A stretch of DNA of 64,000 bases from NCBI RefSeq assembly GCF_007679325.1, contig NZ_VEGI01000004.1:62001-126000 (forward strand), read 5' to 3'. The notes beneath the pieces are model-generated. The model was not told the origin of the DNA and made no database searches. It saw only the letters and a program-made list of their open reading frames with translations. This DNA comes from Arthrobacter sp. U41 (GTDB taxonomy: Bacteria > Actinomycetota > Actinomycetes > Actinomycetales > Micrococcaceae). This document shows, one piece after another, positions 8,658 through 17,511 of this stretch (position 1 is its first letter; each line of letters begins with the position of its first letter). The position numbers and the translations under genes were made by a program.

Positions 8658-10628
8658 ATGGGCGCCAATGACAGTTCTGCACTTCACATCGGTGGCGGCC
8701 CCTCAGCCGGCACCAAGGGCGCCGGCCAACTCATGGCCATGCTTGACCAGGGTGTTTCCGCGGCTGATTTGGAGACCACGTTGTCCGCCTGGCTGGAAGC
8801 CGGGGCCATTGACCAGTCCACCGCGGCGGCGGCACGCCGGTTGAACGCCCAGTTGTGGGAGGCGAGCCGCCGGGAGGGCCTGCTGCGCGTCCTTTACGAT
8901 ACGGCCACTGATCTGACCGGCATACGCGACGTCGAGGCGGTGCTCAAGGCCATCGTCCGCCGCACCCGGTCCCTGATCGGCAGCGACATCGCCTACTTGA
9001 GCCTGAACGACTACGACAGCGGCGAGTCCTACGTCCGGGTGACCGACGGCGCAACCACCGCTCTCTTCCGCAACATCCGCATGCCCCTCGGCGAAGGAGT
9101 GCTCGGCGCCGTGGCGACCGGCGAGGCGCCCGCCCAGAGCCCCGACTACTTAGCGGACGAGTCTAAATCGCATCTGGAGTCCAGCGACACTGCTGTGGCA
9201 GCGGAGGGTGTCCGGGCGATCATGGGCGTCCCCCTTCGCGCAGCGGGCAAAGTGATCGGCGCGCTCCTGGTCGCTGACAGGCATGCGCACCAGTTCAGCA
9301 GTGATGACGTGGCCTTGATGGAATCCATTGGTACACACGCAGCGGTCGCGCTGGAGAACGCCCGGCACATCAGTGAAATGGCCGGTGCCCTCAGCCGACT
9401 CGACCAGGCACAGCAGCAGAACCTGGCCCACGTGCGGGCCCTGGAAGAACTCTCAACCCTGGACCGGCGGCTTATGGAGACGCTGGCCTCAACCGGCAGC
9501 CTTCCGCACCTCCTCAACCTGCTGACCGAGTCCCTGGACACTCCCGTCTTTTTGGTCTCTCCCATGGGCGAGCCGCTGGCAGGGCTCGAATCCGAGGGAG
9601 AGTTCGGCAGCCTGTCGGCCCTGAGCGCCGCTGAGGAGTCTGCGGCCAGGAGGGCGGCGGTACGTTTTGAGGTCAAGGGCAAGAAGTACACCGTCATGTC
9701 CGCAGTAGCGGGCGACCAGCACCTCGCCTCCCTCATCGTCGCCGAGCAACTCAGCCCGGCCCGGCTCGCGGTCCTGGAACGCAGCGCCCTGGTGCTCAGT
9801 GTGTCGCTGCTGTTCGAACGCACTTTCCAGGACGCGCAATACCGTCTGCAGCTGGAACTTATCGATGACCTGCTCAGCCCCCGCTCTGAACACGCGGCGG
9901 CGCTTGGCCGCCGGGCCGGTCAGTTCGGTCTGGCGAACCACCTCCAGCTCGTAGTGCGGGTGGTGGGGGTCAGCGACGACCAGCGCCAACGGGCGCTCTC
10001 CGTGCTGAGGCATCGGCCCGAAGGGACTCCGGGAATCATCGCCCTGCACGAATCACACCTATGCATCATCGAACCCTTCGAACGACGCGACAGCCGCCCG
10101 AACGAAGTCCGCGGTGCCGCACACACCGGCCAGTCCATCGTTGACGAACTGAAACGACGCCGCATCACGGCCAGCGTGGGGACGTCGGAGCCAGTGACCG
10201 GCTTTGCCCGTCTGTCCGCTGCTCACACCGAAGCCCACGCCGTCCTCCGTGCCCTGCAGGCCCTCTCGCGCAACGGGGAAGCAGCGAACCGGGCCGCCTT
10301 GGGTACCGCAGGAATGTTGCTCGGAGCGATGGACAGCCCCTTCGCTGGACAGCTACTGACTGCACAGCTGGGGCCACTTCTGAGCTACGACGAGCGGCGG
10401 GGAACACAGCTGGTCCTCACAGCGTGGACGTTCCACGAAAACGGCGGAGCCCTCCAGGAAGCCGCCGACTCCCTGCACATCCACTCCAATACCCTGCGGC
10501 AACGCCTGGACCGGATCGACGCCCTGATCGGTGCCCCGTGGCGCCGGGGAAGCCGTTCCCTGGACGTGCAAGTGGCGCTGCGCCTATGGCGGCTGAAGAC
10601 AGCTGGCGTCAGCTCCGGCGGCTCCTGA
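8658..10628 (+). CDS. GAF-domain PucR-type transcriptional regulator
   Basis: A 656-residue regulator. After a short helical N-terminus there is a GAF sensor domain at about residues 65-235 (IVRRTRSLIGSDIAYLSLND, then GVPLRAAGKVIGALLVAD). A central region of weaker conservation follows, and a C-terminal PucR helix-turn-helix at about 580-650 (ALQEAADSLHIHSNTLRQRLDRIDALIG). It faces the Fe-ADH / ALDH / carrier genes in the same orientation with 166 bp between, and is the probable activator of that catabolic set. No Shine-Dalgarno is seen; TAGCAT lies seven bases upstream of the ATG, so the mRNA may be leaderless. The effector is unknown. Confidence 0.88.
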   Translation: MGANDSSALHIGGGPSAGTKGAGQLMAMLDQGVSAADLETTLSAWLEAGAIDQSTAAAARRLNAQLWEASRREGLLRVLYDTATDLTGIRDVEAVLKAIVRRTRSLIGSDIAYLSLNDYDSGESYVRVTDGATTALFRNIRMPLGEGVLGAVATGEAPAQSPDYLADESKSHLESSDTAVAAEGVRAIMGVPLRAAGKVIGALLVADRHAHQFSSDDVALMESIGTHAAVALENARHISEMAGALSRLDQAQQQNLAHVRALEELSTLDRRLMETLASTGSLPHLLNLLTESLDTPVFLVSPMGEPLAGLESEGEFGSLSALSAAEESAARRAAVRFEVKGKKYTVMSAVAGDQHLASLIVAEQLSPARLAVLERSALVLSVSLLFERTFQDAQYRLQLELIDDLLSPRSEHAAALGRRAGQFGLANHLQLVVRVVGVSDDQRQRALSVLRHRPEGTPGIIALHESHLCIIEPFERRDSRPNEVRGAAHTGQSIVDELKRRRITASVGTSEPVTGFARLSAAHTEAHAVLRALQALSRNGEAANRAALGTAGMLLGAMDSPFAGQLLTAQLGPLLSYDERRGTQLVLTAWTFHENGGALQEAADSLHIHSNTLRQRLDRIDALIGAPWRRGSRSLDVQVALRLWRLKTAGVSSGGS

Positions 10629-10794
10629 ACAAAGGAACCGCTTTCCACGACCTGAAGCACATGGCGCAGGCACACATGCGCAGGGGCTTTATATGGCACG
10701 AAGCCACATGGTGAGCGTCACGTGGTTCTGGAAAGCTGGGATCTGCGGCACCTTTCAGGTAGCCCGCCCATCCCATTTCTAGGAGTCATTCACA
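10629..10794 (+). promoter_or_regulatory. Regulatory gap upstream of the Fe-ADH operon
   Basis: This 166-bp gap contains near-direct repeats ending in GCGCAGG around 10663-10684 and an imperfect inverted repeat CCACATG / CACGTGG near 10705-10727. They are candidate sites for the PucR-type regulator encoded just upstream. CTAGGAG near 10780 is the ribosome-binding site for the next gene. I could not assign a confident -35/-10 pair. Confidence 0.35.
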
Positions 10795-12045
10795 ATGTCG
10801 TGTGCGCATGCAGCGGGAATCCGTCCCGCAACTTTCGGCGTCCTCCGCCTGCCGCGGAGCGTCGTCGTCGGCGCCCAGCAGCGCTTCGCCGTCGCCAATA
10901 TCGCAGCCGAATTCGGGACCAACGTCCTGGTCTGCACCGATCCGCGGCTGGCCGTCTCAGAGGAACTTCAGGCCCTGGTCCGGAGCCTTGAGGACCGGAA
11001 CCTGACCGTGCAGGTCTACGGGGACACCCAGGCCGAGCTTCCAGTGCCGGGGATCATCGCTTGCGTTGAGGAGCTCAAGGGCCAGGAGATCGACGTCATC
11101 ATCGGTTTTGGCGGCGGCAGCTGCATGGACATGGCGAAGGTCGTGTCCGTGTTGCTCACCCACGGCGGCAAGCCGAGCGACTACTACGGCGAATTCGCCG
11201 TTCCCGGCCCCACCAAGCCTGTCATCGCACTGCCCACCACGGCGGGCACAGGGTCCGAAGCGACCGCAATCGCCGTCGTCTCCGATCCTGATCTGGGCAT
11301 GAAGATGGGCATCTCCAGCCCCCACATCATCCCGTTCGCCGCGGTGTGCGATCCCGAGCTCACCTACTCCTGCCCGCCGTCCCTGACGGCCGCCACCGGT
11401 GCTGATACCTTCGTGCACCTGGTGGAGTCCTTCACAGCCATCACCCGGGAGCCGACCTCCACCCTGGCCTCCGAACGGGTTTTCGTGGGCAAGAACATCC
11501 TGACGGACTCAATTGCCTTGAACGGCATTGGGCTGGTGGGCCGCAGCTTGGTCACCGCCTACAAGGACCCGGAAAACACCGAGGCCCGTGGCGGGATGAT
11601 GCTGGCGGCACTCTACGGCGGGATGGTCCTCAGCAACGCCGGAACCGCCGCGGCCCACGCCATCCAGTACCCGGTAGGCGCACTTACCCACACCCCGCAC
11701 GGGGTGGGCGTCGGCCTCCTGCTCCCCTATGTCGTTCGCCACAACTTCCAGGCGATCCAGCCGCAGCTGGCGCAGATCGCAGAGGCCCTGGGGCGCGATA
11801 TCCGCGGGCTCGACGAGCGCGCCGCCGCCGTCGCAGGCGTCGAGGCAATCGACGAGGTCATCGCGGCCATCGAGCTTCCGCCGACGCTGCAGGCCCTTGA
11901 CGTGCAGGAAAGCGATCTCGACCAGATCGCCAAACTGTCGTTGAACTCCAAGCGGCTCATCGACAACAACCCCGTGCCGCTTGATCTCGACGCCGTCACC
12001 TCCATCGTTCACGCCGCCTACGCCGGCGACCGCACCATCCGCTAA
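10795..12045 (+). CDS. Iron-type alcohol dehydrogenase
   Basis: A 416-residue group III (Fe-ADH) dehydrogenase. The NAD-binding motif GFGGGSCMDMAKVV and the TTAGTGSEAT segment are present in the N-terminal half. The helical C-terminal half carries the metal-site region GADTFVHLVESF and HAIQYPVGALTHTPHGVGVGLLLPYV, with the expected His residues. It should oxidise an alcohol or hydroxy acid with NAD+. The following gene, 19 bp away, is a succinate-semialdehyde-type dehydrogenase. This pairing resembles 4-hydroxybutyrate oxidation, although other short hydroxy compounds are possible. TAGGAG precedes the ATG with good spacing. Confidence 0.9.
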   Translation: MSCAHAAGIRPATFGVLRLPRSVVVGAQQRFAVANIAAEFGTNVLVCTDPRLAVSEELQALVRSLEDRNLTVQVYGDTQAELPVPGIIACVEELKGQEIDVIIGFGGGSCMDMAKVVSVLLTHGGKPSDYYGEFAVPGPTKPVIALPTTAGTGSEATAIAVVSDPDLGMKMGISSPHIIPFAAVCDPELTYSCPPSLTAATGADTFVHLVESFTAITREPTSTLASERVFVGKNILTDSIALNGIGLVGRSLVTAYKDPENTEARGGMMLAALYGGMVLSNAGTAAAHAIQYPVGALTHTPHGVGVGLLLPYVVRHNFQAIQPQLAQIAEALGRDIRGLDERAAAVAGVEAIDEVIAAIELPPTLQALDVQESDLDQIAKLSLNSKRLIDNNPVPLDLDAVTSIVHAAYAGDRTIR

Positions 12046-12064
12046 TCAGCAATAAGGACCACTG

Positions 12065-13540
12065 ATGACTCTCCTTTCAACCTCTGAACCGCTCGACGTC
12101 GACGGGCTGGCGGTGCCCCGCCAGCTGCTGATCGCCGGGAACTGGCAGGACGCCAGCAGCGGTGGCACCGTCGAGGTGATCAACCCCTCCGACGCTTCCG
12201 CCATCACCGGCATCGCCGACGCCGACGTCGAGGACGGGCTCGCCGCCGTCGACGCCGCAGCAGCAGCCCTCCCGGAGTGGGCCGCGACGCCCCCGCGACG
12301 TCGCGCCGAAATCCTGAGCCGCTGCTTCGACCTGATGACCGAGCGCAGCGAGCAAATCGCCCACCTCATCTCCCTCGAAAACGGCAAGGCCCTGGCCGAC
12401 GCCCGCGGAGAAGTGGCGTACGCCGCCGAATTCTTCCGCTGGTACGCGGAGGAAGCGGTCCGGATCATCGGAGATGTGTCAGTGTCGCCGTCGGGCTCCA
12501 ACCGGATCCTAGTCCAGCACATGCCGATCGGTGTCTGCGTGCTGATCACCCCGTGGAACTTCCCGGCGGCCATGGCCACCCGGAAGCTGGCGCCGGCGCT
12601 GGCCGCCGGCTGCACCGCCGTGCTGAAGCCCGCCACCCTCACGCCGCTGACCACCCTGGCGATCGCCCAGCTCATGATCGACGCCGGCGTCCCGGCCGGC
12701 GTGGTCAACATCATCACCACGAGCAAAACCAGCGACGTCATGACCCCGATCCTTGCCGACCCCCGGGTCCGCAAGCTGTCCTTCACCGGTTCCACCAGCG
12801 TCGGACGCCACCTGCTGCGGCAGGCGGCCGACAACGTACTCAAGTGCTCCATGGAACTCGGCGGCAACGCTCCGTTCCTGGTCTTCGACGACGCGGACCT
12901 TGACCTGGCCCTCGACGGCGCCATGATTGCCAAGATGCGCAACGGCGGCCAGGCCTGCACCGCCGCCAACCGGATCTACGTCCAGCGCGGCATCCACGAC
13001 GAGTTCGCCCGCCGGCTGGCCGAACGCATGGGCGCCATGCGCGTGGGCCCGGGCACCGACGCCGACACCGAGGTCGGTCCGCTTGTGGACGAGGCCAGCG
13101 TCCGCAAAGTCGACTCGCTGGTCCGGGACGCGGTCAGCCAGGGCGCCAGGCTCCTGGCCGGCGGCACGGCCATCGACGGCGCCGGGTATTACTACCCGCC
13201 CACCGTCGTGACCAACGTGCCGCTCCAGGCCCGCATGGTCAGCGAGGAAATCTTCGGGCCGGTGGCCTCGGTCATCCCCTTCGACACCGAAGAGGAAGTC
13301 ATCGCCGCCGCCAACGATTCCGAGTACGGCCTCGCCGCCTACGTTTTCACAGAGGACCTTCGCCGCGGACTCAGGGTCTCTGAACGCATCGAAAGCGGCA
13401 TGGTGGCCCTCAACCGAGGACTCGTTTCCGACCCCGCAGCGCCCTTCGGCGGAGTCAAGCAGAGCGGCCTCGGCCGCGAAGGTGCCCACCAGGGCCTGCT
13501 GGACTTCACCGAAACCAAATACATCGCCCTCGACTGGTAG
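12065..13540 (+). CDS. Aldehyde dehydrogenase, succinate-semialdehyde dehydrogenase-like
   Basis: A 491-residue NAD(P)+-dependent aldehyde dehydrogenase of the GabD/SSADH-like subgroup. The active-site Glu264 lies in CSMELGGNAPFLVF and the nucleophile Cys298 in NGGQACTAANRIYVQ; the TPWNFPAAM cofactor segment and the late EEIFGPVASV and PFGGVKQSGLGREG motifs are intact. It would oxidise the aldehyde made by the adjacent Fe-ADH to a carboxylic acid, for example succinic semialdehyde to succinate. AAGGA lies about nine bases upstream of the ATG. The 19-bp spacing to the dehydrogenase gene indicates one operon. Substrate identity is inferred from family resemblance and context. Confidence 0.92.
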   Translation: MTLLSTSEPLDVDGLAVPRQLLIAGNWQDASSGGTVEVINPSDASAITGIADADVEDGLAAVDAAAAALPEWAATPPRRRAEILSRCFDLMTERSEQIAHLISLENGKALADARGEVAYAAEFFRWYAEEAVRIIGDVSVSPSGSNRILVQHMPIGVCVLITPWNFPAAMATRKLAPALAAGCTAVLKPATLTPLTTLAIAQLMIDAGVPAGVVNIITTSKTSDVMTPILADPRVRKLSFTGSTSVGRHLLRQAADNVLKCSMELGGNAPFLVFDDADLDLALDGAMIAKMRNGGQACTAANRIYVQRGIHDEFARRLAERMGAMRVGPGTDADTEVGPLVDEASVRKVDSLVRDAVSQGARLLAGGTAIDGAGYYYPPTVVTNVPLQARMVSEEIFGPVASVIPFDTEEEVIAAANDSEYGLAAYVFTEDLRRGLRVSERIESGMVALNRGLVSDPAAPFGGVKQSGLGREGAHQGLLDFTETKYIALDW

Positions 13541-13579
13541 CTAGCCGCTCCCGACGATTCCATCCGAAAGAAAAGACCA

Positions 13580-14953
13580 ATGACGATCTCCACTACCAAA
13601 GCCAAGCCGAAAGCAGCCTGGCGCGTACCGCTCGCCAGCTTCGCGGGCACCACCATCGAGTGGTATGACTACTACATCTTTGGCCTGCTCGCCGCGACCG
13701 GCGTCTTCAGCCGGCTGTACTTCCCCGAACAGGACCCGGCGACGGGGCTCCTCCTAGCCTTCGTCACCTACGCCGTCGGCTTCGTCGCACGCCCCTTCGG
13801 CGGCATGTTCGCCGGCCACTTCGGCGACAAAATCGGCCGCAAACCCATGCTGGTGCTGTCGCTGCTCATCATGGGCTTTGCCACCCTGGCCATGGGGCTG
13901 CTTCCCACCTACGCCCAGATCGGAGTCTGGGCTCCCATCCTGCTGACGGTGTTGCGCCTGATGCAGGGCTTCGGCGCCGGAGCTGAGTGGGCCGGTGCGG
14001 CCGTCATCTCTATCGAACACGCTCCTCCCGGCCGCAGCGGATTCTTCGGAAGCTTCACGCAGATGGGCGTCCCGGCAGGCATGCTGCTCGCTAACTCGAG
14101 CGTTCTGATCGTCAAGTCCGCAGTGCCCGCAGAGGTCTTTGATGCCTGGGCGTGGCGCGTACCGTTCCTGCTCAGCGTGGTGCTGATCGTCATCGGCCTG
14201 ATCGTTCGGGCCAAGCTCGAGGACTCAGACGACTTCAAAGAACTTCTTGCGACGAAGCAGACCTCGAAGAAGCCGCTGGGCGAAGCCATGAAGAAGGAAT
14301 CCAAGGGCATCTGGCTCGTTGTCGGCATGCGCCTGGCGGAGAACTCCGCGTTCTACCTGTACACCACGTTCTCGGTGGTCTACATCATGCGGACGTTCGG
14401 AGCCGAGCGCGCCAATCAGGGGACCTTGTCGGTCCTGATCGCCTCAGCTATCGGTGTCTTCGCGGTGCCGCTCTGGGCCATCCTCTCGGACAAGATCGGG
14501 CGCAAGCCGCTGTACCTGTTCGGCTCTATTGGCGGGCTCCTCTTCTTCCCGCTCTACTTCGTCATGACAGACACCGGCAGCGCGCTGCTGGCAACGCTCG
14601 CCATCATCATCGGCCTCGCCGTCTTCCACAACTCGATGTACGGCCCCCAGGCTGCCTTCTTCTCCGAGCTGTTCTCCACCAAGCTGCGCTACAGCGGCGC
14701 GTCTATGGGCTACCAGTTCGGCTCGGTTCTCGCTGGCGGCATTGCGCCGCTGGTCGCGGTGGCGCTCCTGAACGCCGGAAACGGCGATCCCGGTTGGGTG
14801 ATCCTCTACTTCAGCGTGATTGGCGTCATCACGGTTGTGGCGACCATCCTCGCACCGGAAACGCTCGCAAAGCTGGACCGGCGCATCACGGCCGCCCAGG
14901 AGTCGGACGAGAAGAACGCACGGATTGCAGAGGAACGCGTCGACGCTAACTGA
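13580..14953 (+). CDS. MHS-family major facilitator transporter
   Basis: A 457-residue membrane protein with about 12 helices. Typical metabolite:H+ symporter features are FAGTTIEWYDYYIFG at the start, the loop 2-3 motif GHFGDKIGRKP, the MQGFGAGAEWAGA helix and a second-half repeat DKIGRKPLYLFG. It should import an organic acid or related small compound with protons. It is the third gene after the Fe-ADH and ALDH, 39 bp downstream, and probably brings in the substrate that they oxidise. A GAAAG ribosome-binding site precedes the ATG. A strong terminator follows. Confidence 0.9.
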   Translation: MTISTTKAKPKAAWRVPLASFAGTTIEWYDYYIFGLLAATGVFSRLYFPEQDPATGLLLAFVTYAVGFVARPFGGMFAGHFGDKIGRKPMLVLSLLIMGFATLAMGLLPTYAQIGVWAPILLTVLRLMQGFGAGAEWAGAAVISIEHAPPGRSGFFGSFTQMGVPAGMLLANSSVLIVKSAVPAEVFDAWAWRVPFLLSVVLIVIGLIVRAKLEDSDDFKELLATKQTSKKPLGEAMKKESKGIWLVVGMRLAENSAFYLYTTFSVVYIMRTFGAERANQGTLSVLIASAIGVFAVPLWAILSDKIGRKPLYLFGSIGGLLFFPLYFVMTDTGSALLATLAIIIGLAVFHNSMYGPQAAFFSELFSTKLRYSGASMGYQFGSVLAGGIAPLVAVALLNAGNGDPGWVILYFSVIGVITVVATILAPETLAKLDRRITAAQESDEKNARIAEERVDAN

Positions 14954-14971
14954 TACTCCCTGAAGTAAGGC

Positions 14972-15017
14972 GGGCGTCGTCCGGGTCAAAGGCAGACCTG
15001 GACGGCGCCCTTCTTTC
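14972..15017 (+). terminator. Rho-independent terminator after the MHS carrier
   Basis: The arms GGGCGTCGTCCGGGT and ACCTGGACGGCGCCC pair over 15 bp with two G-U wobbles around a 9-base loop, followed by TTCTTTC. It lies 19 bases past the stop codon and closes the catabolic operon. Confidence 0.85.
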
Positions 15018-15179
15018 TGCGCCTCTACTCCTTGCCGTCGGAACTGGAGTCCTGACGGCATCGCTGTGTCTTGCCGGGCATGACAAAGCACCGTTGCGGG
15101 GCAGCGGAACCGCCGGACCTTCACGGGCTTCGTATATAGACTGCTCGGGTACGTGTCCCTCGACTATTAGGAGAAGTTC

Positions 15180-15533
15180 ATGAGCTACAGCGGAAGTCCG
15201 TCCGAGAAGCCGGTCGCAGCCGGTGACCTGGACCGCAGCCATATCGGTCAGACTGTGAGCTTTGAACCTAACGACTTCACAGTTGTCTTCGGAACACTCT
15301 CCGGCGTTGCCCGGACGGACGCCATGGTGTACCTGTCTCTTCAGGGCGTGGGCGGCGGCACCCATCTGAAAGACGAGTACGACTTGCCTGTCAGCCACAA
15401 CGTCTACGTTCAGATGGATCCCCTGAGCAGTGCCAGCAAAACCCTCTCGGAGGCGGAACGGGTCATCAAGGAGAAGTTCGACGAGATCAAGAAGAACCTC
15501 CGGGACCGGGAACAGAAACCCGGTTCCGAGTAA
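15180..15533 (+). CDS. Conserved hypothetical protein, 117 aa
   Basis: I do not recognise a family. The protein is soluble, acidic to neutral, with a probable beta-rich first half (GQTVSFEPNDFTVVFGTLSGVARTDAMVYLSL) and an amphipathic helix near the C-terminus (TLSEAERVIKEKFDEIKKNLRDRE). There is no signal peptide or membrane segment. AGGAGA lies eight bases upstream of the ATG, and a perfect terminator follows, so it is a well-expressed single-gene unit. An A/T-rich TATATAGACT stretch around 15135 may belong to its promoter. Confidence 0.75.
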   Translation: MSYSGSPSEKPVAAGDLDRSHIGQTVSFEPNDFTVVFGTLSGVARTDAMVYLSLQGVGGGTHLKDEYDLPVSHNVYVQMDPLSSASKTLSEAERVIKEKFDEIKKNLRDREQKPGSE

Positions 15534-15550
15534 CCTGGATCCAGCCAGCG

Positions 15551-15593
15551 AGGAACCCCGCGGTGCCCGGCACTGCGGGGTTCCTCTGTTTGT
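15551..15593 (+). terminator. Rho-independent terminator after the 117-aa gene
   Basis: AGGAACCCCGC (15551-15561) pairs perfectly with GCGGGGTTCCT (15575-15585) around a 13-base loop, followed by CTGTTTGTC. Confidence 0.88.
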
Positions 15594-15628
15594 CACTGCG
15601 CCCAGGGCACCGCCCCTAAGATGAGGCA

Positions 15629-16522
15629 ATGGACTTAGAAGGCACGCTCTGGACGGTTTTGGGGGCCGGGCTGGTTCTGCTGATGCTCATTGATGTCTTT
15701 CGGACGCTCCTCTACCCGCATGGGTCTGGTCCTCTGGGCCGGGCGATCATGCGCGGATTCTGGCTGGTGTCCAGAAAACTGCGGGGCCGGGGCTCCTTCA
15801 TCGCGGCACCTTTGGCCATGGCCGCTGTGATTGGAGCCTGGGCAAGCCTGGCGGCCATCGGCTGGGCCCTGCTCTATCTGCCCCATCTGCCGGCCGGCTT
15901 TGTTCACGGACCCGGAGTTCCACTGCGGGGCGACTTTGCGGAAGCGCTCTACATCTCCCTCGTCACTCTTTCCACTTTGGGGTTCGGCGACATCGTGCCG
16001 GCGGATCCGTTGCTCAGGCTGGTTGTGGCCCTCCAGGCCGTCACCGGTTTCGGGTTGTTAACGGCGACGGTCACGTGGATCCTTCAGACGTACCCGGCCC
16101 TGAACCGCCGCCGGACCCTTGCCCACCAGCTGAACCTGTTCAGGGAAGCTGCAGGTCCGTCGGGTGTTTTGTCGCTGGATCCCGGGCATGCTGCCGGGCT
16201 GCTGGAATCAATGGCCGGAAGCGTGGCGTCGGTGAGCATCGATCTGCTTGCGTTCCATGAAACCTATTACTTCCGTGAAATTGAGCAGCGCGGCTCCTTG
16301 CCGGCCACGGTGGCCTACGCCCAGGACCTGGCGTCCCAGTCCCAGCGCAGCGACAGCCCTGAGCTCCAGTTCGCCGGACGGATGCTCCATGCGTCGCTGG
16401 ACGCCCTCGCGGAGGTCCTTCGCGGCAAATTCGGCCATTCGGGAGCCACGTCGTCCGATGTGTTCGACAGTTACGAGTTGCACCACCGGCACCTGCGGCG
16501 CGGGAAACCGGACACGAACTAG
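15629..16522 (+). CDS. Two-TM potassium channel family protein
   Basis: A 297-residue membrane protein. After two hydrophobic segments (TVLGAGLVLLMLIDVF and IAAPLAMAAVIGAWASLAAIGWALLYLP) comes a pore helix with the selectivity filter TLGFGD (residues 116-121), a variant of the usual TVGYGD, then an inner helix LVVALQAVTGFGLLTATVTWIL. The cytoplasmic C-terminus of about 140 residues is helical and has no recognisable RCK domain. It probably conducts K+ across the membrane. No Shine-Dalgarno at a workable distance is seen; TAAGAT lies six bases upstream of the ATG, fitting a leaderless mRNA. Confidence 0.88.
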   Translation: MDLEGTLWTVLGAGLVLLMLIDVFRTLLYPHGSGPLGRAIMRGFWLVSRKLRGRGSFIAAPLAMAAVIGAWASLAAIGWALLYLPHLPAGFVHGPGVPLRGDFAEALYISLVTLSTLGFGDIVPADPLLRLVVALQAVTGFGLLTATVTWILQTYPALNRRRTLAHQLNLFREAAGPSGVLSLDPGHAAGLLESMAGSVASVSIDLLAFHETYYFREIEQRGSLPATVAYAQDLASQSQRSDSPELQFAGRMLHASLDALAEVLRGKFGHSGATSSDVFDSYELHHRHLRRGKPDTN

Positions 16523-16533
16523 ACCCTAGACAT

Positions 16534-16549
16534 GTGACTAAACAGTCAC
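16534..16549. promoter_or_regulatory. Palindromic operator for the ArsR-SRPBCC protein
   Basis: GTGACT-AAAC-AGTCAC is a perfect 6-bp inverted repeat. The following bases TATTCT (16551-16556) look like a -10 element six bases from the GTG start, so the repeat would sit in the -35 to -10 spacer. A bound ArsR dimer there would block RNA polymerase, consistent with autorepression. Confidence 0.6.
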
Positions 16550-16562
16550 CTATTCTGGTGCT

Positions 16563-17312
16563 GTGGACGCCGTATTCAAGGCCCTGGCCGACGCCACCCG
16601 CCGCGATCTCCTGGATGAACTTTTCAGGAACGACGGGCAGACCCTCCACGGCCTTGGGGCCCGTTTCGAGATGACCCGCTACGGCGTGATGAAGCACCTC
16701 AGGGTCCTGGAGGACGCCGGCCTGGTGGTGACCCGCCGTCGGGGGCGCGAGAAACTCCACTTCCTGAATCCGGTGCCCATCCGGCTGGTCCACGACCGCT
16801 GGGTGAGCAAATATGCCGAACCATGGGCCGCTGGCCTCAGCGACCTCAAAACCAGATTGGAAAGTCCCATGGAAAAGATCTTCGAAATCTATATCAAGAC
16901 CACTCCGGAGCGGCTCTGGGAGGCCATCACGGACGGTGAGATCCGCAGCAAGTACCAGTTCGGGTCCGTGATCACCTCGGACTGGACGCCGGGATCTCGG
17001 TTCCAGATGGCGCCCAAGGGCGGGGAACCCCTGGGCGAGGGCGAGAACCTGGAGGTGGACCCGCCCCGCCGGCTCGTCCAGAGCATGCGCGCGCTCTGGG
17101 GCGAGGATGTCAAGGCCGAAGGCACGTCCCGGGTCACCTGGGAGATCGAACCGGTGGGCGATTCCTGCCGCCTGACCGTCACCCACGACCAGCTCCGCGA
17201 AGGCGCCAACGACCAGCTCTACGGCGGCTGGCCGATGATCCTCTCCGGCCTGAAGACCTGGCTGGAAACCGGCGAACTCCTCACCACCCCCGGCTCCCTC
17301 ATGTACACCTGA
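16563..17312 (+). CDS. ArsR-type helix-turn-helix fused to SRPBCC (AHSA1) domain
   Basis: A 249-residue fusion. Residues 1-100 form an ArsR-type winged helix (AVFKALADATRRDLLDELF, then MTRYGVMKHLRVLEDAGLVVTRRRGREK). Residues about 105-245 form an SRPBCC/AHSA1 hydrophobic-cavity domain (EIYIKTTPERLWEAITDGEIRSKYQFG, PGSRFQM, and a final GWPMILSGLKTWLETG). The likely role is a repressor that senses a hydrophobic ligand with its C-terminal cavity. Separate ArsR and SRPBCC genes are often paired; here they are one polypeptide, a known arrangement in actinobacteria. The GTG start is supported by homologous N-termini and a TATTCT box six bases upstream, implying leaderless translation. Confidence 0.88.
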   Translation: MDAVFKALADATRRDLLDELFRNDGQTLHGLGARFEMTRYGVMKHLRVLEDAGLVVTRRRGREKLHFLNPVPIRLVHDRWVSKYAEPWAAGLSDLKTRLESPMEKIFEIYIKTTPERLWEAITDGEIRSKYQFGSVITSDWTPGSRFQMAPKGGEPLGEGENLEVDPPRRLVQSMRALWGEDVKAEGTSRVTWEIEPVGDSCRLTVTHDQLREGANDQLYGGWPMILSGLKTWLETGELLTTPGSLMYT

Positions 17313-17343
17313 GGCGGCGCGCGAGCGCCAGCCGGGCGCCGCC
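17313..17343 (+). terminator. Possible terminator hairpin after the ArsR-SRPBCC gene
   Basis: GGCGGCGC (17313-17320) can pair with GCGCCGCC (17336-17343). There is no T tract, so a termination role is uncertain. Confidence 0.35.
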
Positions 17344-17511
17344 GTCGTAGTCCCGGTCCTGTTGGCGCTTCGGCCCGCATCTTGCCGCCCCTAAACCCCG
17401 GCGGTAGCCTGAAAAGCAGATGACGGGCCACGCCGCCCACCACCGGTTCCGGGAGGGCCGGGCGGGCAGTGCCCACAAGCTCAGACCCGCCACCGGGAAC
17501 GGGGAGGCGCG

